DNA of 64,000 nucleotides from contig CAWDUQ010000002.1 of assembly GCA_963805495.1 (NCBI GenBank), forward strand, positions 744,001 to 808,000. The letters run 5' to 3'. Positions 14,816 through 23,379 of this stretch are shown here, piece after piece; within the stretch, counting starts at the first letter, position 1; the number at the start of each line of letters is the position of its first letter. A program made the position numbers and the translations under genes. This stretch comes from DAHUXD01 sp963805495. GTDB taxonomy: Bacteria > Acidobacteriota > Thermoanaerobaculia > UBA5066 > Gp7-AA6. The notes under the pieces were generated by a model. The model searched no databases. It saw nothing but the letters and a program-made list of their open reading frames with translations, and was not told where the DNA came from.

Positions 14816-17383
14816 TCAAACGTTCTTTCGCGCGGCCTCGAGGTCGCGAACGCGCCGGGCGACGTCGCGGTAGTTCGCGTTCAGGCCGTAGACCTCCTGG
14901 AAGGTCTTGTAGGCCAGGTCGGTCTCCCCGGTGTCCTGGTAGACGGCGCCGAGATCGTAGAGCATTCCCGCCGTCTGGGCCTCCTGGATCGACGGAGTTT
15001 CGAGGCCCTTGCGGAACCACTTGATCGCAAGCTGCGGCATTCCCTTCTCGAGAAAGCAATGGCCGAGCATGCTGCAGCACTCCAGGGCCCGCCCGGGGTC
15101 CTTGCTCGCGAGCTGAAACTCGCCGATCGCCTCGTCGACGAGACCCATCTCCTTGTAGGCGATGCCGAGGTTGTAGTGCGTCTCGTAGTCCTCGGCGGAG
15201 AGCTGCTGCTCGACCCCCTTTTTGAATTCCCGGAAGATCTCCTCCAGGGACACTTCTCCCTGCGGGGTCGAGATCTCCCCCGATTCTTCGGGCACGGCCT
15301 CGTCGCCGAGCTCCTTCTCGAGCTCTTCGGCGAGGTTGAAGAACTTCTGCTCGTCGGCGAAGAGGTTCTCCTCGTCGACCACCGGAAGCTCGGAAGATTC
15401 GGCCGCGGGGCTGTCGCCGGCGCGCTGCATCTCGTCCTCGAGGAGGTTGCCCAGCTGCTCGTAGGAAACGAACTCCGAGTCCGCCGGCGCCTCCGGTTGT
15501 GGGGTCGCCAGCCGCTCGAAGGCGGGAGGGGCTCCGGCTTCCTGGATCTCGCCGAAATCGATGGCGTCGGCCGGCAGAGGGGCGGCCGACGCGGGCCTCG
15601 GCGGGGAAACGGGCTGTCCGATTTCGAATTCCTCGAACTCGAGTTCGTCCGCCGGAGCCGCGCGCGGAGGCGAAGGCGGGAACGGAACTCCGGCGCCGCC
15701 CCCCGGCGGCAGGCCGGCCATGGCGAGGACGCGTTGCGCCGAGTCGGGCTGGTCGGCCTCGCGGTACGCCGCCACGAGCGACTCGGCTTCGCGCAGGAGT
15801 GCCGGATTCTTCGATTCCGCCAGAAGCTCGACGAGGCGCTCGCGCGCCTTGAGAAGGTCGGGCCGCCGCCGCACGAGCGAGAACAGGCGCTCGATCGCCT
15901 TGTCGACGAGCCCGTACCTGGCGAAGACCTCGGCTTCGACGATGAGGGTTTCGATCTGTTGGTCGTCGACGGGGACGCCCTCCGCCGCCGACGCGGCGGG
16001 CGCTTGCGTTGCCGACCGGGCCGGAGGCGGCGCCTCCTCCGGTCGGCCTTCCGCCTCGGGCTCCACCTGACCCGGTTCGAACTCGATCGACGGCACCTTC
16101 GGCTGCGGCGCGTGGATCGAGGCGGAGTCCTCGAGGTCGATGACGAATTCCTGGTACTCGGGAACGGCCTCCGGGGCCTCTCCGGAAGGCACGTCCGCCG
16201 CCGCCGGCTCGGGCGCCGCGGCCTCGATCGGCGTTCCGATTTCCTTGATTTTCTCGGCGGCCCGCACGTTGGCGGGGTTCGCCTCCTGCGCGCGGCGGTA
16301 ATGCTCGAGGGCCGTCGCCGGGTCCTGCCGCTTCTCGGCGGCTTCGCCGAGCGAGACGTGGACGCCGGCGAGCGCGGAACGATTGCCGTCCGCTTCGTAC
16401 ACGTGCGCGAGCTTTTCGAGCGCCGCCGCGTTGTGGGGATCGGCCGAAAGGACCGGCTCGAGCAGGTCCGCGGCCCGGGCAAACTCGCGCCGGCCGACCG
16501 CCGCGTCGACGGCCGGGCCGATGACGGCAACCGCCCGATCCGGCGCCTGCTCCTGCAACCGCAGCTTGCACAGGAACACGCGCGGGGCCGCGGCGTCCGC
16601 GTCGAGCTGGAGGGCCTGCTCGGCGGTCCGGATCGCCTCGGCCCGCTGTCCCATCTCGAGCTGCGCCTCGGCGAAGAGCGCGAGGCTTTCGGCCGTCCGG
16701 GGCGCGGCCTTGAGAACGGCCATTGCCGCGTCCGTGTTGTTCTGGGCGAGGAGGGACCGCACGAGGTTCTTTTGAGACTCGGCGTCGTCGGGCGAGAGCT
16801 CGAGGGCCTTCTGGAAAACCTGGGCGGCCTCGTCGTGCGAGCCGCGTTTCAGGAGCATCGAGCCGATCAGGCCGTACTGCATCACGGCCTCGTCCTTTTG
16901 ATTGGCTCCGCGAAAGAGGTCCGCGAGGCGAACCTGGATGCGCATGTCGGCCGGATCGATCGCCGCCATCTTCTTGTAGACGGCGATGGCGTCGGAAACG
17001 CGGTTGTTCTTCTGGTAGTGGTCGGCCAGCACCTGGTACTGGCTGCGCGCGTCCTGGACGAGCCCCTGCTTGTGGTACAGGTCGGCGAGCTTGTCGTAGA
17101 CCTCGAGCTGCGCGGGGTCGATCTTGTTGATCTTCTTGAAGATCGCGATGGCCTTCAGGAAGAAGCCGTCGCGGGAGTAGAAGTCGGCGATCCGGGTAAA
17201 GAAGGGGATCGAATCCGCCGGACGGTTCATCCGGACGTAGAGGTCCCCCACCTTGTTGAGCGTCGAAATGTCCTTCGCGTTGTCCTCGAGAACACGCAGG
17301 TACTCCTTCAGCGCCTGGTCGAGCTTGCCTCGGGCGAGCAGCTTTTCGGCGGACTGGAGGACCTGTTCGCGGTTGACCGCCAT
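14816..17383 (-). CDS. Large TPR-repeat protein
   Basis: 855 residues, soluble, without signal peptide. The N-terminal ~400 residues are TPRs (NKVGDLYVRMNRPADSIPFF, FLKAIAIFKKINKIDPAQ, DAIAVYKKMAAIDPADMRI). An acidic, Pro/Ala-rich middle (about 395-690) contains EFVIDLED and ELEFEEFEIG segments, and more TPRs end the protein (YNLGIAYKEMGLVDEAIGEF). It looks like a scaffold; no catalytic motif is visible. A TAGAAT on the minus strand (17396-17401) stands 12 bases before the ATG. The gene follows rnhB and precedes the DppD-type ATPase by 7 bases. Confidence 0.8.
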   Translation of the reverse strand: MAVNREQVLQSAEKLLARGKLDQALKEYLRVLEDNAKDISTLNKVGDLYVRMNRPADSIPFFTRIADFYSRDGFFLKAIAIFKKINKIDPAQLEVYDKLADLYHKQGLVQDARSQYQVLADHYQKNNRVSDAIAVYKKMAAIDPADMRIQVRLADLFRGANQKDEAVMQYGLIGSMLLKRGSHDEAAQVFQKALELSPDDAESQKNLVRSLLAQNNTDAAMAVLKAAPRTAESLALFAEAQLEMGQRAEAIRTAEQALQLDADAAAPRVFLCKLRLQEQAPDRAVAVIGPAVDAAVGRREFARAADLLEPVLSADPHNAAALEKLAHVYEADGNRSALAGVHVSLGEAAEKRQDPATALEHYRRAQEANPANVRAAEKIKEIGTPIEAAAPEPAAADVPSGEAPEAVPEYQEFVIDLEDSASIHAPQPKVPSIEFEPGQVEPEAEGRPEEAPPPARSATQAPAASAAEGVPVDDQQIETLIVEAEVFARYGLVDKAIERLFSLVRRRPDLLKARERLVELLAESKNPALLREAESLVAAYREADQPDSAQRVLAMAGLPPGGGAGVPFPPSPPRAAPADELEFEEFEIGQPVSPPRPASAAPLPADAIDFGEIQEAGAPPAFERLATPQPEAPADSEFVSYEQLGNLLEDEMQRAGDSPAAESSELPVVDEENLFADEQKFFNLAEELEKELGDEAVPEESGEISTPQGEVSLEEIFREFKKGVEQQLSAEDYETHYNLGIAYKEMGLVDEAIGEFQLASKDPGRALECCSMLGHCFLEKGMPQLAIKWFRKGLETPSIQEAQTAGMLYDLGAVYQDTGETDLAYKTFQEVYGLNANYRDVARRVRDLEAARKNV

Positions 17384-17398
17384 TGCTAAGTGTCGATT

Positions 17399-18091
17399 CT
17401 AACCGCGACCGCGCGCTGCACGCCCGAGGATCGCGGCATCCGAGGGCTCCTGGACGACGCCCCGGTAGGTCAGACGGTGCTCGGCGCACGGCCCGCAGCG
17501 CCGCAGGGCGTCCCAGTGCTCGGGCGTCCCGTAGCCTTTGTGGTGCTCGAATCCGTAGGCCGGGTGCCGGCGCCCGAGCGCATCCAGCAGGGCGTCGCGG
17601 TGCACCTTGGCCACGATCGACGCCGCAGCGATCGAGGCCGAGAGGGCATCGCCGTGAATGATCGGAATCTGGGGAATACGAACCCCGGGGACCGAAACGG
17701 CGTCGACGAGGAGCACCTGCGGCCCGGGAGAGAGCGCCTCGACAGCGATTCGCATCGCCTGCAGGCTCGCACGCAGGATGTCGCCCGTGTCGATGTCCCG
17801 GGCCGAGACGACGCCGACGGCCACGGCGATCGCACGGCGGCGGATCTCGGGCGCGAGTTTTTCCCGCGCCTCCGCGTCGAGCTTCTTGGAATCGTCGATG
17901 CCGGGCAGGAGGCACCCGGTCGGCAGCACCACGGCGGCGGCGACGACGGGGCCGGCGAGCGAGCCCCGGCCCGCCTCATCGACGCCGGCGATGCGCGTGA
18001 ACCCGCGCCGCGCGAGCTCGGACTCGAGCCGCGCCAGTTCGCGCAGGCGACCCAGCTCCGCGAACAATGCGGCGAGCGGGTCGGGGTTCAC
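17399..18091 (-). CDS. rnhB: Ribonuclease HII
   Basis: 230 residues. GVDEAGRGSLAGPVVAAAV gives the first catalytic Asp-Glu (38-39); DDSKKL, LLVDAV and the C-terminal HRDALLDALGRRHPAYGFEHHKGYGT complete the RNase HII signature. It cleaves the RNA strand of RNA-DNA hybrids and single ribonucleotides in DNA. A GTG start (18089-18091) follows a CAGGA. The position behind rplS in a ffh-rpsP-khpA-rimM-trmD-rplS cluster matches many bacteria. The C-terminal ~25 residues are Arg/Gly-rich. Confidence 0.93.
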   Translation of the reverse strand: MNPDPLAALFAELGRLRELARLESELARRGFTRIAGVDEAGRGSLAGPVVAAAVVLPTGCLLPGIDDSKKLDAEAREKLAPEIRRRAIAVAVGVVSARDIDTGDILRASLQAMRIAVEALSPGPQVLLVDAVSVPGVRIPQIPIIHGDALSASIAAASIVAKVHRDALLDALGRRHPAYGFEHHKGYGTPEHWDALRRCGPCAEHRLTYRGVVQEPSDAAILGRAARGRG

Positions 18092-18106
18092 GTCCTGGGA
18101 ACGGAC

Positions 18107-18463
18107 CTAGGAGCGGTCCGTCTGCTTCTCGTCGATGCGCGCGGCCTTGCCCTTCCGGTCTCGCAGGTAGTACAGCTTGGCCCGGCGCACGGCCCCGTGG
18201 CGCTCGACGTCGATCTTGTCGATGATGGGCGAGTGGAGCGGGAAGACGCGCTCCACCCCGATTCCGCCCGACATCTTGCGCACGGTAAAAGTCTCGCGGG
18301 CTCCGCCGCCGCGGCGGGCGATCACGACGCCCGCGAAGAGCTGGATGCGCTCCTTCTCGCCCTCGCGCACCTTGACGTGCACGCGAACGCTGTCGCCGGG
18401 GGAAAAGGCGGGCAGGCCGCTCTTGAGCGTCGGTTTTTCGATATCGAGCAGTAGGTCGGTCAT
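18107..18463 (-). CDS. rplS: 50S ribosomal protein L19
   Basis: 118 residues, normal length. GDSVRVHVKVREGEKERIQ, FAGVVIARRGGG, TFTVRKMSGGIGVERVFPLHSP and RRAKLYYLRDRKGKAARI are the L19 landmarks. L19 lies at the 30S-50S interface. The ATG at 18461-18463 is preferred over a frame extension to 18484 because GGGAGAG lies 7 bases upstream and the family starts here. It follows trmD as in the classical cluster. Confidence 0.96.
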   Translation of the reverse strand: MTDLLLDIEKPTLKSGLPAFSPGDSVRVHVKVREGEKERIQLFAGVVIARRGGGARETFTVRKMSGGIGVERVFPLHSPIIDKIDVERHGAVRRAKLYYLRDRKGKAARIDEKQTDRS

Positions 18464-18545
18464 GACAAGGCTCTCCCAAAACAAGCGCGAAAGCGTCAGG
18501 AAACGGCGAATTCTAATCGAAGCGGCCCCCCGCGGGCAACTCGCC

Positions 18546-19262
18546 TCAGTCCCCCCGTTCGCCGGGCTCCTCCGGACGCTTGAGAAGCAGATCCGGCCGC
18601 TTCCGCCGGGTCCGCTCCAGCGCCCGCGCCCGCCGGAAGGCCTCGATGCGCTTGTGGTCCCCGGAGAGGAGGACCTCCGGCACCTCGAGGCCCCGAAATT
18701 CGCGGGGCCGAGTGTAATGCGGATAGTCCAGGCGCTCCCGCAAGAAGGACTCGTTCTCGAGAGACTCGGGCGCGCCGACGACGCCCGGCAGGAGGCGCGA
18801 GACTGCCTCCGTCAGCGCCAGGGCCGCCACTTCCCCGCCCGGCAGCACGAAATCCCCCAGTGAGATCTCCTCGTCGTAGAGACCGAGATCGCGCACCCGC
18901 TCGTCGATGCCCTCGTACCGCCCGCAAACGATCAGGAGCCGCTCTCGCCCGGCCAGGGCGGCCGCCCGCGCGTGATCCAGCCGATGCCCCTCCGGGGCCA
19001 TGAGCACGGTCCAGGCGCGGGGCCGGTCCGGCGGCTCGCGTCGAGCCTCGATCGCGGCCGCGACGACCGGCGCCATCATCACCATGCCGGCTCCCCCGCC
19101 GTAGGGCTCGTCGTCGACCTTCCGGTGTCGATCGAGCGCGAAGCTCCGCAGGTCGATCGCGGCCACCTCCACCCGTCCCGCCGCGATCGCCTTGCCGAGG
19201 AGGCTCTCCTGGAGCGGCGAGGCGAAGTAGCCAGGAAAGATGGTCAGGATCTCGATCTGCAT
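18546..19262 (-). CDS. trmD: tRNA (guanine37-N1)-methyltransferase
   Basis: 238 residues, full length. IEILTIFPGYF at the start, DDEPYGGGAGMVM, the knot region LLIVCGRYEGIDERV and EEISLGDFVLPGGEVAALALTEAVSRLLPGVVG are diagnostic of the SPOUT methyltransferase TrmD. It methylates G37 of tRNAs to prevent frameshifting. Encoded between rimM and rplS. Confidence 0.97.
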   Translation of the reverse strand: MQIEILTIFPGYFASPLQESLLGKAIAAGRVEVAAIDLRSFALDRHRKVDDEPYGGGAGMVMMAPVVAAAIEARREPPDRPRAWTVLMAPEGHRLDHARAAALAGRERLLIVCGRYEGIDERVRDLGLYDEEISLGDFVLPGGEVAALALTEAVSRLLPGVVGAPESLENESFLRERLDYPHYTRPREFRGLEVPEVLLSGDHKRIEAFRRARALERTRRKRPDLLLKRPEEPGERGD

Positions 19263-19321
19263 TGGGAGCCTGCGCGCAGTGCCATAGTCTCACGCGGCCA
19301 CGGACCGGACCGCGGCGGCGG

Positions 19322-19852
19322 TCAGCTCTCGGCAAGCTCCAGGAGCCCTTCCGGGGGGTCCAGAACGATCCGGCGGCGGGCACGGTCCACTTCGAGCACG
19401 ATTCCGTCTACGAACGGCACGAGCGCGATCTTCCCCGGCCGGGTCTCGACCGAGAGAAGCGGGCCGGCCGGCGTGCTCTCGAGACCCGCCGCTTCGCCCA
19501 ACCGGCGCCCCCCGGCGTCCTCGCAGACCCAGCCGCGGATCTCGTGGGAGTAGAAAAATCCGGGTGGAGCCGGCGCGGCGTCGCTGGCGGACACGCAGAG
19601 GTCCCCGCCCGACAGCGTGCGCGCGGCTTCCGGACCGTCGATCCCCTCGAACGCCATCAGCAGCCGGCGGCCGTGCGGCCGCACGGCGGACAACGTGAGG
19701 GATCGCTCTTCGTTCCCGCGCTTCCAAACGAAAACGCTCCCTGGCGTCAGGCGCTCCGGGAAGTCGGTCAGGATCGAGGCCGAGACCTCGCCTGCGAGCC
19801 CATGCGGCCGCTCAACGCGGGCGACGACGAGAGTTTCGGAAAGGTCCGGCAT
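19322..19852 (-). CDS. rimM: 16S rRNA processing protein RimM
   Basis: 176 residues. The N-terminal RimM barrel is shown by VVARVERPHGLAGEVSASILTDFPERL and the PRC-like C-terminal half by GWVCEDAGGRRLGEAAGLES and PFVDGIVLEVDRARRRIVLDPPEGLL. It assists 30S maturation near S19. It lies 24 bases after khpA and upstream of trmD. Confidence 0.94.
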   Translation of the reverse strand: MPDLSETLVVARVERPHGLAGEVSASILTDFPERLTPGSVFVWKRGNEERSLTLSAVRPHGRRLLMAFEGIDGPEAARTLSGGDLCVSASDAAPAPPGFFYSHEIRGWVCEDAGGRRLGEAAGLESTPAGPLLSVETRPGKIALVPFVDGIVLEVDRARRRIVLDPPEGLLELAES

Positions 19853-19876
19853 CGCGCCCGGGGCGCGCCGCGCGAG

Positions 19877-20107
19877 TTAGTCGCGGACCCGGATGAGGAC
19901 CTTCTTGCCGCGCGCGGTCGCCGCGGCGGAGACGAAGCCGCGCAGCGCGCGGATCGTTCGGCCCTCCCGGCCGATGAGCCGGCCGCGGTCGACCTCCGGC
20001 ACATCGATGTCGTAGACGGACGTCCGGCCCTCGAAGCTTTCGTGAACCCGCGTTTCGTCCGGACGGTCGGACAGGCGGCGGACGATGGTTTCGACCAGAC
20101 GCTTCAT
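19877..20107 (-). CDS. khpA: KH-domain RNA-binding protein KhpA
   Basis: 76 residues forming a single KH domain; GRLIGREGRTIRALR supplies the GxxG loop and following helix. The YlqC/KhpA family binds RNA broadly and partners with KhpB (Jag) in several bacteria. It starts 4 bases after rpsP ends, between rpsP and rimM, its usual place. Confidence 0.93.
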   Translation of the reverse strand: MKRLVETIVRRLSDRPDETRVHESFEGRTSVYDIDVPEVDRGRLIGREGRTIRALRGFVSAAATARGKKVLIRVRD

Positions 20108-20111
20108 CGGC

Positions 20112-20366
20112 TCAGGCCGCCGGGGCCGCAGGCGCCTCGGGCCGCTCGAAGAGCGACTGCACCGTCGGCGAGAGTGTCGCCCCCTTGCCGATCCACACGC
20201 GCGCCCGCTCGCGGTTGAAAGACAGGGCGGGCGGATCCGGGACCGGATCGTACGAGCCGAGTTCCTCGAGCACCTCGGCGCGCGCGGTCCGGCGCGAGTC
20301 CGAAACGACGATACGGTAGTAGGGACGGTTGCGGGCGCCCATGCGCCGGAGACGGATCTTGAGCAT
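20112..20366 (-). CDS. rpsP: 30S ribosomal protein S16
   Basis: 84 residues. MLKIRLRRMGARNRPYYRIVV, AEVLEELGSYDP and the WIGKGATLSPTVQSL segment are characteristic of S16, an early-assembling 30S protein. A short Ala/Pro tail (APAAPAA) ends it. Located between ffh and khpA. Confidence 0.97.
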   Translation of the reverse strand: MLKIRLRRMGARNRPYYRIVVSDSRRTARAEVLEELGSYDPVPDPPALSFNRERARVWIGKGATLSPTVQSLFERPEAPAAPAA

Positions 20367-20419
20367 TTCAGTGTCCTCTTGGCCTATCTAAAAGCGGGGC
20401 ATTCTACACCAGTGCCGGC

Positions 20420-21760
20420 TTACTGACCTCCCGGCAGTGCCAGTTTCGACAGATCCAGCCCCCGAATCCCCTTGCGGGCCGTCCGCATCATGCGTCGCAT
20501 CTGCTGGTACTGCTTGAGAAGCCGGTTGATCTCGGCGACGGAGGTTCCCGAGCCGCCGGCGATACGCTTTTTCCGGCTGCCGTTCAAGACCTGGGGGTAC
20601 CTGCGCTCCTCGACCGTCATCGAATCGATCATCGCCGTGACCCGGCCCAGGGCCTTCTCGTCGACGCTCTCGGGCTGCTTCAGCGCCTTGAAAGCGCCCC
20701 CCCTGGGCAGGAGGTCGAGCAGGCCCCCGATCGGGCCCATCTTCTTCATCGACGCGAGCTGGTCGCGGAGGTCCTCGAGCGTGAACTCCCCCGCCGCGGT
20801 CTTCGCCGCCAGCTTCCGAGCGGCGTCGGCATCGACGGACGCCTCGACTTTCTCGATCAGCGTGAGAACGTCGCCGAGGCCCAGGATCCGCGACGCCATC
20901 CGGTCCGGGTGGAACGGCTCGAAATCCTCGGGCTTCTCGCCGACACCGACGAACTTGATGGGCTTGCCCGTGGTGGTCACGACGGTCAGAGCCGCGCCCC
21001 CGCGCGCGTCGCCGTCGGTCTTGGTCAGAATGATCCCCGTCAGGTTGAGAGCCTCGGCGAACCCCGCGGCCGAGCGCACCGCGTCCTGGCCCGTCATCGC
21101 GTCGGCGACGAAGAGAATCTCCTGCGGCTCGACGGCCGCCGCCACCGCCTGGACCTCGCGCATCAGCTCCTCGTCGACGTGCAGCCGGCCCGCCGTGTCG
21201 ACGATGACCGTGTCGCGCCCCGTCTGACGCGCCTCGCGAACTCCCCGTCGCGCGACCTCGACGGGGTCGGTTTGCCCTCCCGGTTCGAACACCGGAACGC
21301 CGATCTGACGGCCGAGGGTCACCAGCTGCGCGACCGCCGCGGGACGCGCCAGGTCGGCGGCGACGACCAGGGGATAGCGGCCCCGCGTCTTGAGATGGAG
21401 CGCGAGCTTCGCCGCCGAGGTCGTCTTGCCGGAGCCCTGGAGCCCCACGAGCGCGATGACCGCGGGCTTGCCCGTCAGGACGACGTCCGCCGTCTCGCCG
21501 CCCAGCAGCGCCATCAATTCGTCCCGCACGATCCGCGTGACTTCCTGGGCCGGGGAGAGCTGCTGGGTCACCTTTGAGCCGACCGCCCTCTCCTTGACCT
21601 TCTCGGTGAACCGTTTGACGACCGGCAGGGCCACGTCGGCTTCCAGAAGGGACAGCCGGATCTGCCGAAGGGCCTGTTCGAGGTGGTAATCGGTCAGATG
21701 GCCTTCGCCACGCAGCTCCTTGAAGACACCCTGCATCCGTTCGGACAGGCCTTCGAACAC
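20420..21760 (-). CDS. ffh: Signal recognition particle protein (SRP54/Ffh)
   Basis: 446 residues. N domain (about 1-95), then the G domain: GLQGSGKTTSAAKLA (G1), the DLARPAAVAQL box, VDTAGRLHVDEELM (G3), TKTDGDARGGAAL (G4) and GVGEKPEDFEPFHPDRMASRILG; the C-terminal M domain ends in RRMMRTARKGIRGLDL. It delivers nascent membrane proteins to FtsY. The GTG start follows GGAGG by 7 bases. First gene of the ffh-rpsP-khpA-rimM-trmD-rplS-rnhB run. Confidence 0.97.
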   Translation of the reverse strand: MFEGLSERMQGVFKELRGEGHLTDYHLEQALRQIRLSLLEADVALPVVKRFTEKVKERAVGSKVTQQLSPAQEVTRIVRDELMALLGGETADVVLTGKPAVIALVGLQGSGKTTSAAKLALHLKTRGRYPLVVAADLARPAAVAQLVTLGRQIGVPVFEPGGQTDPVEVARRGVREARQTGRDTVIVDTAGRLHVDEELMREVQAVAAAVEPQEILFVADAMTGQDAVRSAAGFAEALNLTGIILTKTDGDARGGAALTVVTTTGKPIKFVGVGEKPEDFEPFHPDRMASRILGLGDVLTLIEKVEASVDADAARKLAAKTAAGEFTLEDLRDQLASMKKMGPIGGLLDLLPRGGAFKALKQPESVDEKALGRVTAMIDSMTVEERRYPQVLNGSRKKRIAGGSGTSVAEINRLLKQYQQMRRMMRTARKGIRGLDLSKLALPGGQ

Positions 21761-21814
21761 CCTGTAACCTCCGTTCCAGCTGGTCGCCGGGAAGGCGGAT
21801 CGCCCCCGTGACCC

Positions 21815-21844
21815 AGAATAGCCGAGCGGCGCCTCCGAGTCGAA
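21815..21844 (-). promoter_or_regulatory. Candidate ffh promoter
   Basis: On the minus strand TTCGAC (21839-21844), an 18-base spacer and TATTCT (21815-21820), about 55 bases before the ffh start. Reasonable sigma70-like match. Confidence 0.45.
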
Positions 21845-21858
21845 GGGGCGATCCCCGG

Positions 21859-21886
21859 TTGACAGGGCCCGCGGTTCGGTTATGAT
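21859..21886 (+). promoter_or_regulatory. Near-consensus sigma70 promoter of the small lipoprotein gene
   Basis: TTGACA (21859-21864), 16-base spacer, TATGAT (21881-21886). This is one of the two best promoter matches in the window and predicts high expression of the 73-residue lipoprotein about 75 bases downstream. Confidence 0.75.
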
Positions 21887-21962
21887 TCCGCGTCGATTTT
21901 CGTTGGAGATTTTTTTTGCTCCGAGGGAGCGTCTGCGCTAACAGAAGAAGGAGATGAGGGAT

Positions 21963-22184
21963 ATGAAGAAGGTTTTGACCCTGGGTTTTGCGGCCGCGGC
22001 GGCGATGGCGCTCACGATCGGTTGCCAGAAGAAGGAAGCGGCCGCGCCGGCGCCGGCAGCGGAAGCCCCGGCGGTCGTCGAGGAGACCGGAACCGCGGCC
22101 ATGACCGCGACGACCTCGACCGAGACCACGACGATGACGTCGACCGAGACCGCCCCGGCCACGACCACGCCCGAAGCTCACTGA
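21963..22184 (+). CDS. Small low-complexity lipoprotein
   Basis: 73 residues: MKKVLTLGFAAAAAMALTIGC is a lipoprotein-type signal with Cys21 as the acylation site (the -3 residue Thr is not ideal). The mature part is only Ala, Pro, Glu, Thr, Val and a few others, highly Thr/Ala-rich, with no fold predicted. The ATG at 21963 is chosen over 21954 because AAGGAG (21948-21953) is 9 bases upstream of it but abuts the other. Strong promoter and its own terminator make it a monocistronic, probably abundant envelope lipoprotein of unknown role. Confidence 0.75.
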   Translation: MKKVLTLGFAAAAAMALTIGCQKKEAAAPAPAAEAPAVVEETGTAAMTATTSTETTTMTSTETAPATTTPEAH

Positions 22185-22207
22185 GCCACGGGAAGGCGTG
22201 ACTGACT

Positions 22208-22234
22208 GGCCCCCGCGAGGGGGCCTTTCCTTTT
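22208..22234 (+). terminator. Rho-independent terminator
   Basis: GGCCCCC / GGGGGCC stem closed by a GCGA tetraloop of the GNRA class, followed by TTTCCTTTT. It ends the small lipoprotein transcript. Confidence 0.85.
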
Positions 22235-22254
22235 GGTCGCCTTCCGCCGCACGC

Positions 22255-22260
22255 TAAACT
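22255..22260 (+). promoter_or_regulatory. TAAACT -10-like element, leaderless-type
   Basis: TAAACT ends 7 bases before the GTG of the diguanylate cyclase gene, with no Shine-Dalgarno between. It lies just after the preceding terminator. Confidence 0.4.
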
Positions 22261-22267
22261 CGACGCG

Positions 22268-23371
22268 GTGTTTCCCGTCTGGGCGGAGCTCCTGCTCGTC
22301 GCCGCCGCGAGCTCAGCCGCGGTGCGCGCATGGCGGTTGCGGCAGCGGGTCGCGCGGCTCGAGGCACGGCTTCAGGCGCGCGAACGCGAGTCGCATTTCC
22401 TGGGCGAGTCTCCCGAGCCGAGGCTCATTCTGCAGCACGCCTTCCGGGCCGCTTGCGAGATCCTCCCGTTGTCGCGGTTCGATTTGTACCGGGTCGATTC
22501 CTCCCAGCGCATCACGGAAGTGTGGACGCTGCCTCCCGAGCGCCACGGCGTCGAGCGGCGACCCGAAAGCGACCCGCGGCACCTCCGGCTCGGCGAGCGC
22601 GTCGACTCCCGCGCCGTCGAGCTCCAGTTCGCCGCCACCGAGACCGATCGGTCCTTCGCCCCGATCGACCTGCTGCCCGGCGCCGAGCCGACGCAGGTCC
22701 TGCACCTGCCGCTCTACTCGGGCGACGAGATGGTCGCGTATCTCATCCTGGTCTCGCCCCGCCCCATCGACGAGAGTCGCAAGGTCGAGATCCGCGCCCT
22801 GCTCGCTCCGCTGACGGCCTCGCTGCACGCGTCCCGCAACTGGCAGATCGCGGTCACCGACGAGCTCTCGGGGCTTTCGTCCCGTCGCTACTTCGAAACG
22901 CGGCTCGCCGAGGAATGGGCGCGGCATCGGCGCTACGGGGCACCGCTCGCCGTCGCCCTCTTCGATCTCGACCACTTCAAGCGACTCAACGACACGCTCG
23001 GGCACGGGGCCGGGGACATGGCCATACGTCGGTTCGGCGAAATCCTGCGGGCGGCCGTGCGCTCGACGGACCTCGCGTGCCGCTACGGGGGCGAGGAGTT
23101 CGCGGTCCTCTTTCCAGAAACCTCCGCGCGTTCGGCGCTCGCGGTCGCCGACCGGATCCGGCGCACCGTCGAGCGCGAGCCGTTCGCAGCCGAGCGGCCT
23201 TTCCGCGTGACGGCCTCGGTCGGCGTCGCCGACACGCACGAGCTTTCGGGCGAGGACCGCCACGAGCTGCTCGTTCGCGCGGACAAGGCCCTCTACTTCG
23301 CCAAGGATACGGGCCGCAATCGCGCCCGCCTCTACTCCGCGCGCCACCGCGCCGTCGCGTCGCGCCCCTAG
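22268..23371 (+). CDS. GGDEF diguanylate cyclase with N-terminal helix and GAF-like domain
   Basis: 367 residues. One membrane helix (about 3-20), a GAF-like region (about 50-190), then a GGDEF domain (about 192-360) with TDELSGLSSRRYFE, FDLDHFKRLNDTLGHGAGD and the active-site GGEEF (274-278). The inhibitory I-site RxxD is present as RSTD (265-268), five residues before GGEEF, so product feedback control is expected. It makes cyclic di-GMP. No phosphodiesterase or PilZ gene is recognised in the window. GTG start with a TAAACT 7 bases upstream. Its TAG overlaps the stop of the convergent 67-aa gene. Confidence 0.92.
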   Translation: MFPVWAELLLVAAASSAAVRAWRLRQRVARLEARLQARERESHFLGESPEPRLILQHAFRAACEILPLSRFDLYRVDSSQRITEVWTLPPERHGVERRPESDPRHLRLGERVDSRAVELQFAATETDRSFAPIDLLPGAEPTQVLHLPLYSGDEMVAYLILVSPRPIDESRKVEIRALLAPLTASLHASRNWQIAVTDELSGLSSRRYFETRLAEEWARHRRYGAPLAVALFDLDHFKRLNDTLGHGAGDMAIRRFGEILRAAVRSTDLACRYGGEEFAVLFPETSARSALAVADRIRRTVEREPFAAERPFRVTASVGVADTHELSGEDRHELLVRADKALYFAKDTGRNRARLYSARHRAVASRP

Positions 23372-23379
23372 CGGACGCG
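23356..23379. terminator. Hairpin around overlapping convergent stops
   Basis: CGCGTC-(G)-CGC / GCG-GACGCG, nine base pairs with one bulged G and a CCCTA loop. The shared CTAG (23368-23371) supplies both stop codons. No T-run. Confidence 0.4.

Noticed and set aside
14627..17389. 920-codon plus-strand open frame over the TPR gene
   Set aside because: Arg/Leu/Val-rich shadow of the minus-strand TPR coding sequence in GC-rich DNA; no family resemblance.
21954..21962. ATG at 21954 as start of the small lipoprotein
   Set aside because: It abuts AAGGAG with no spacer; the ATG at 21963 has a 9-base spacer and begins MKK, normal for a signal peptide.
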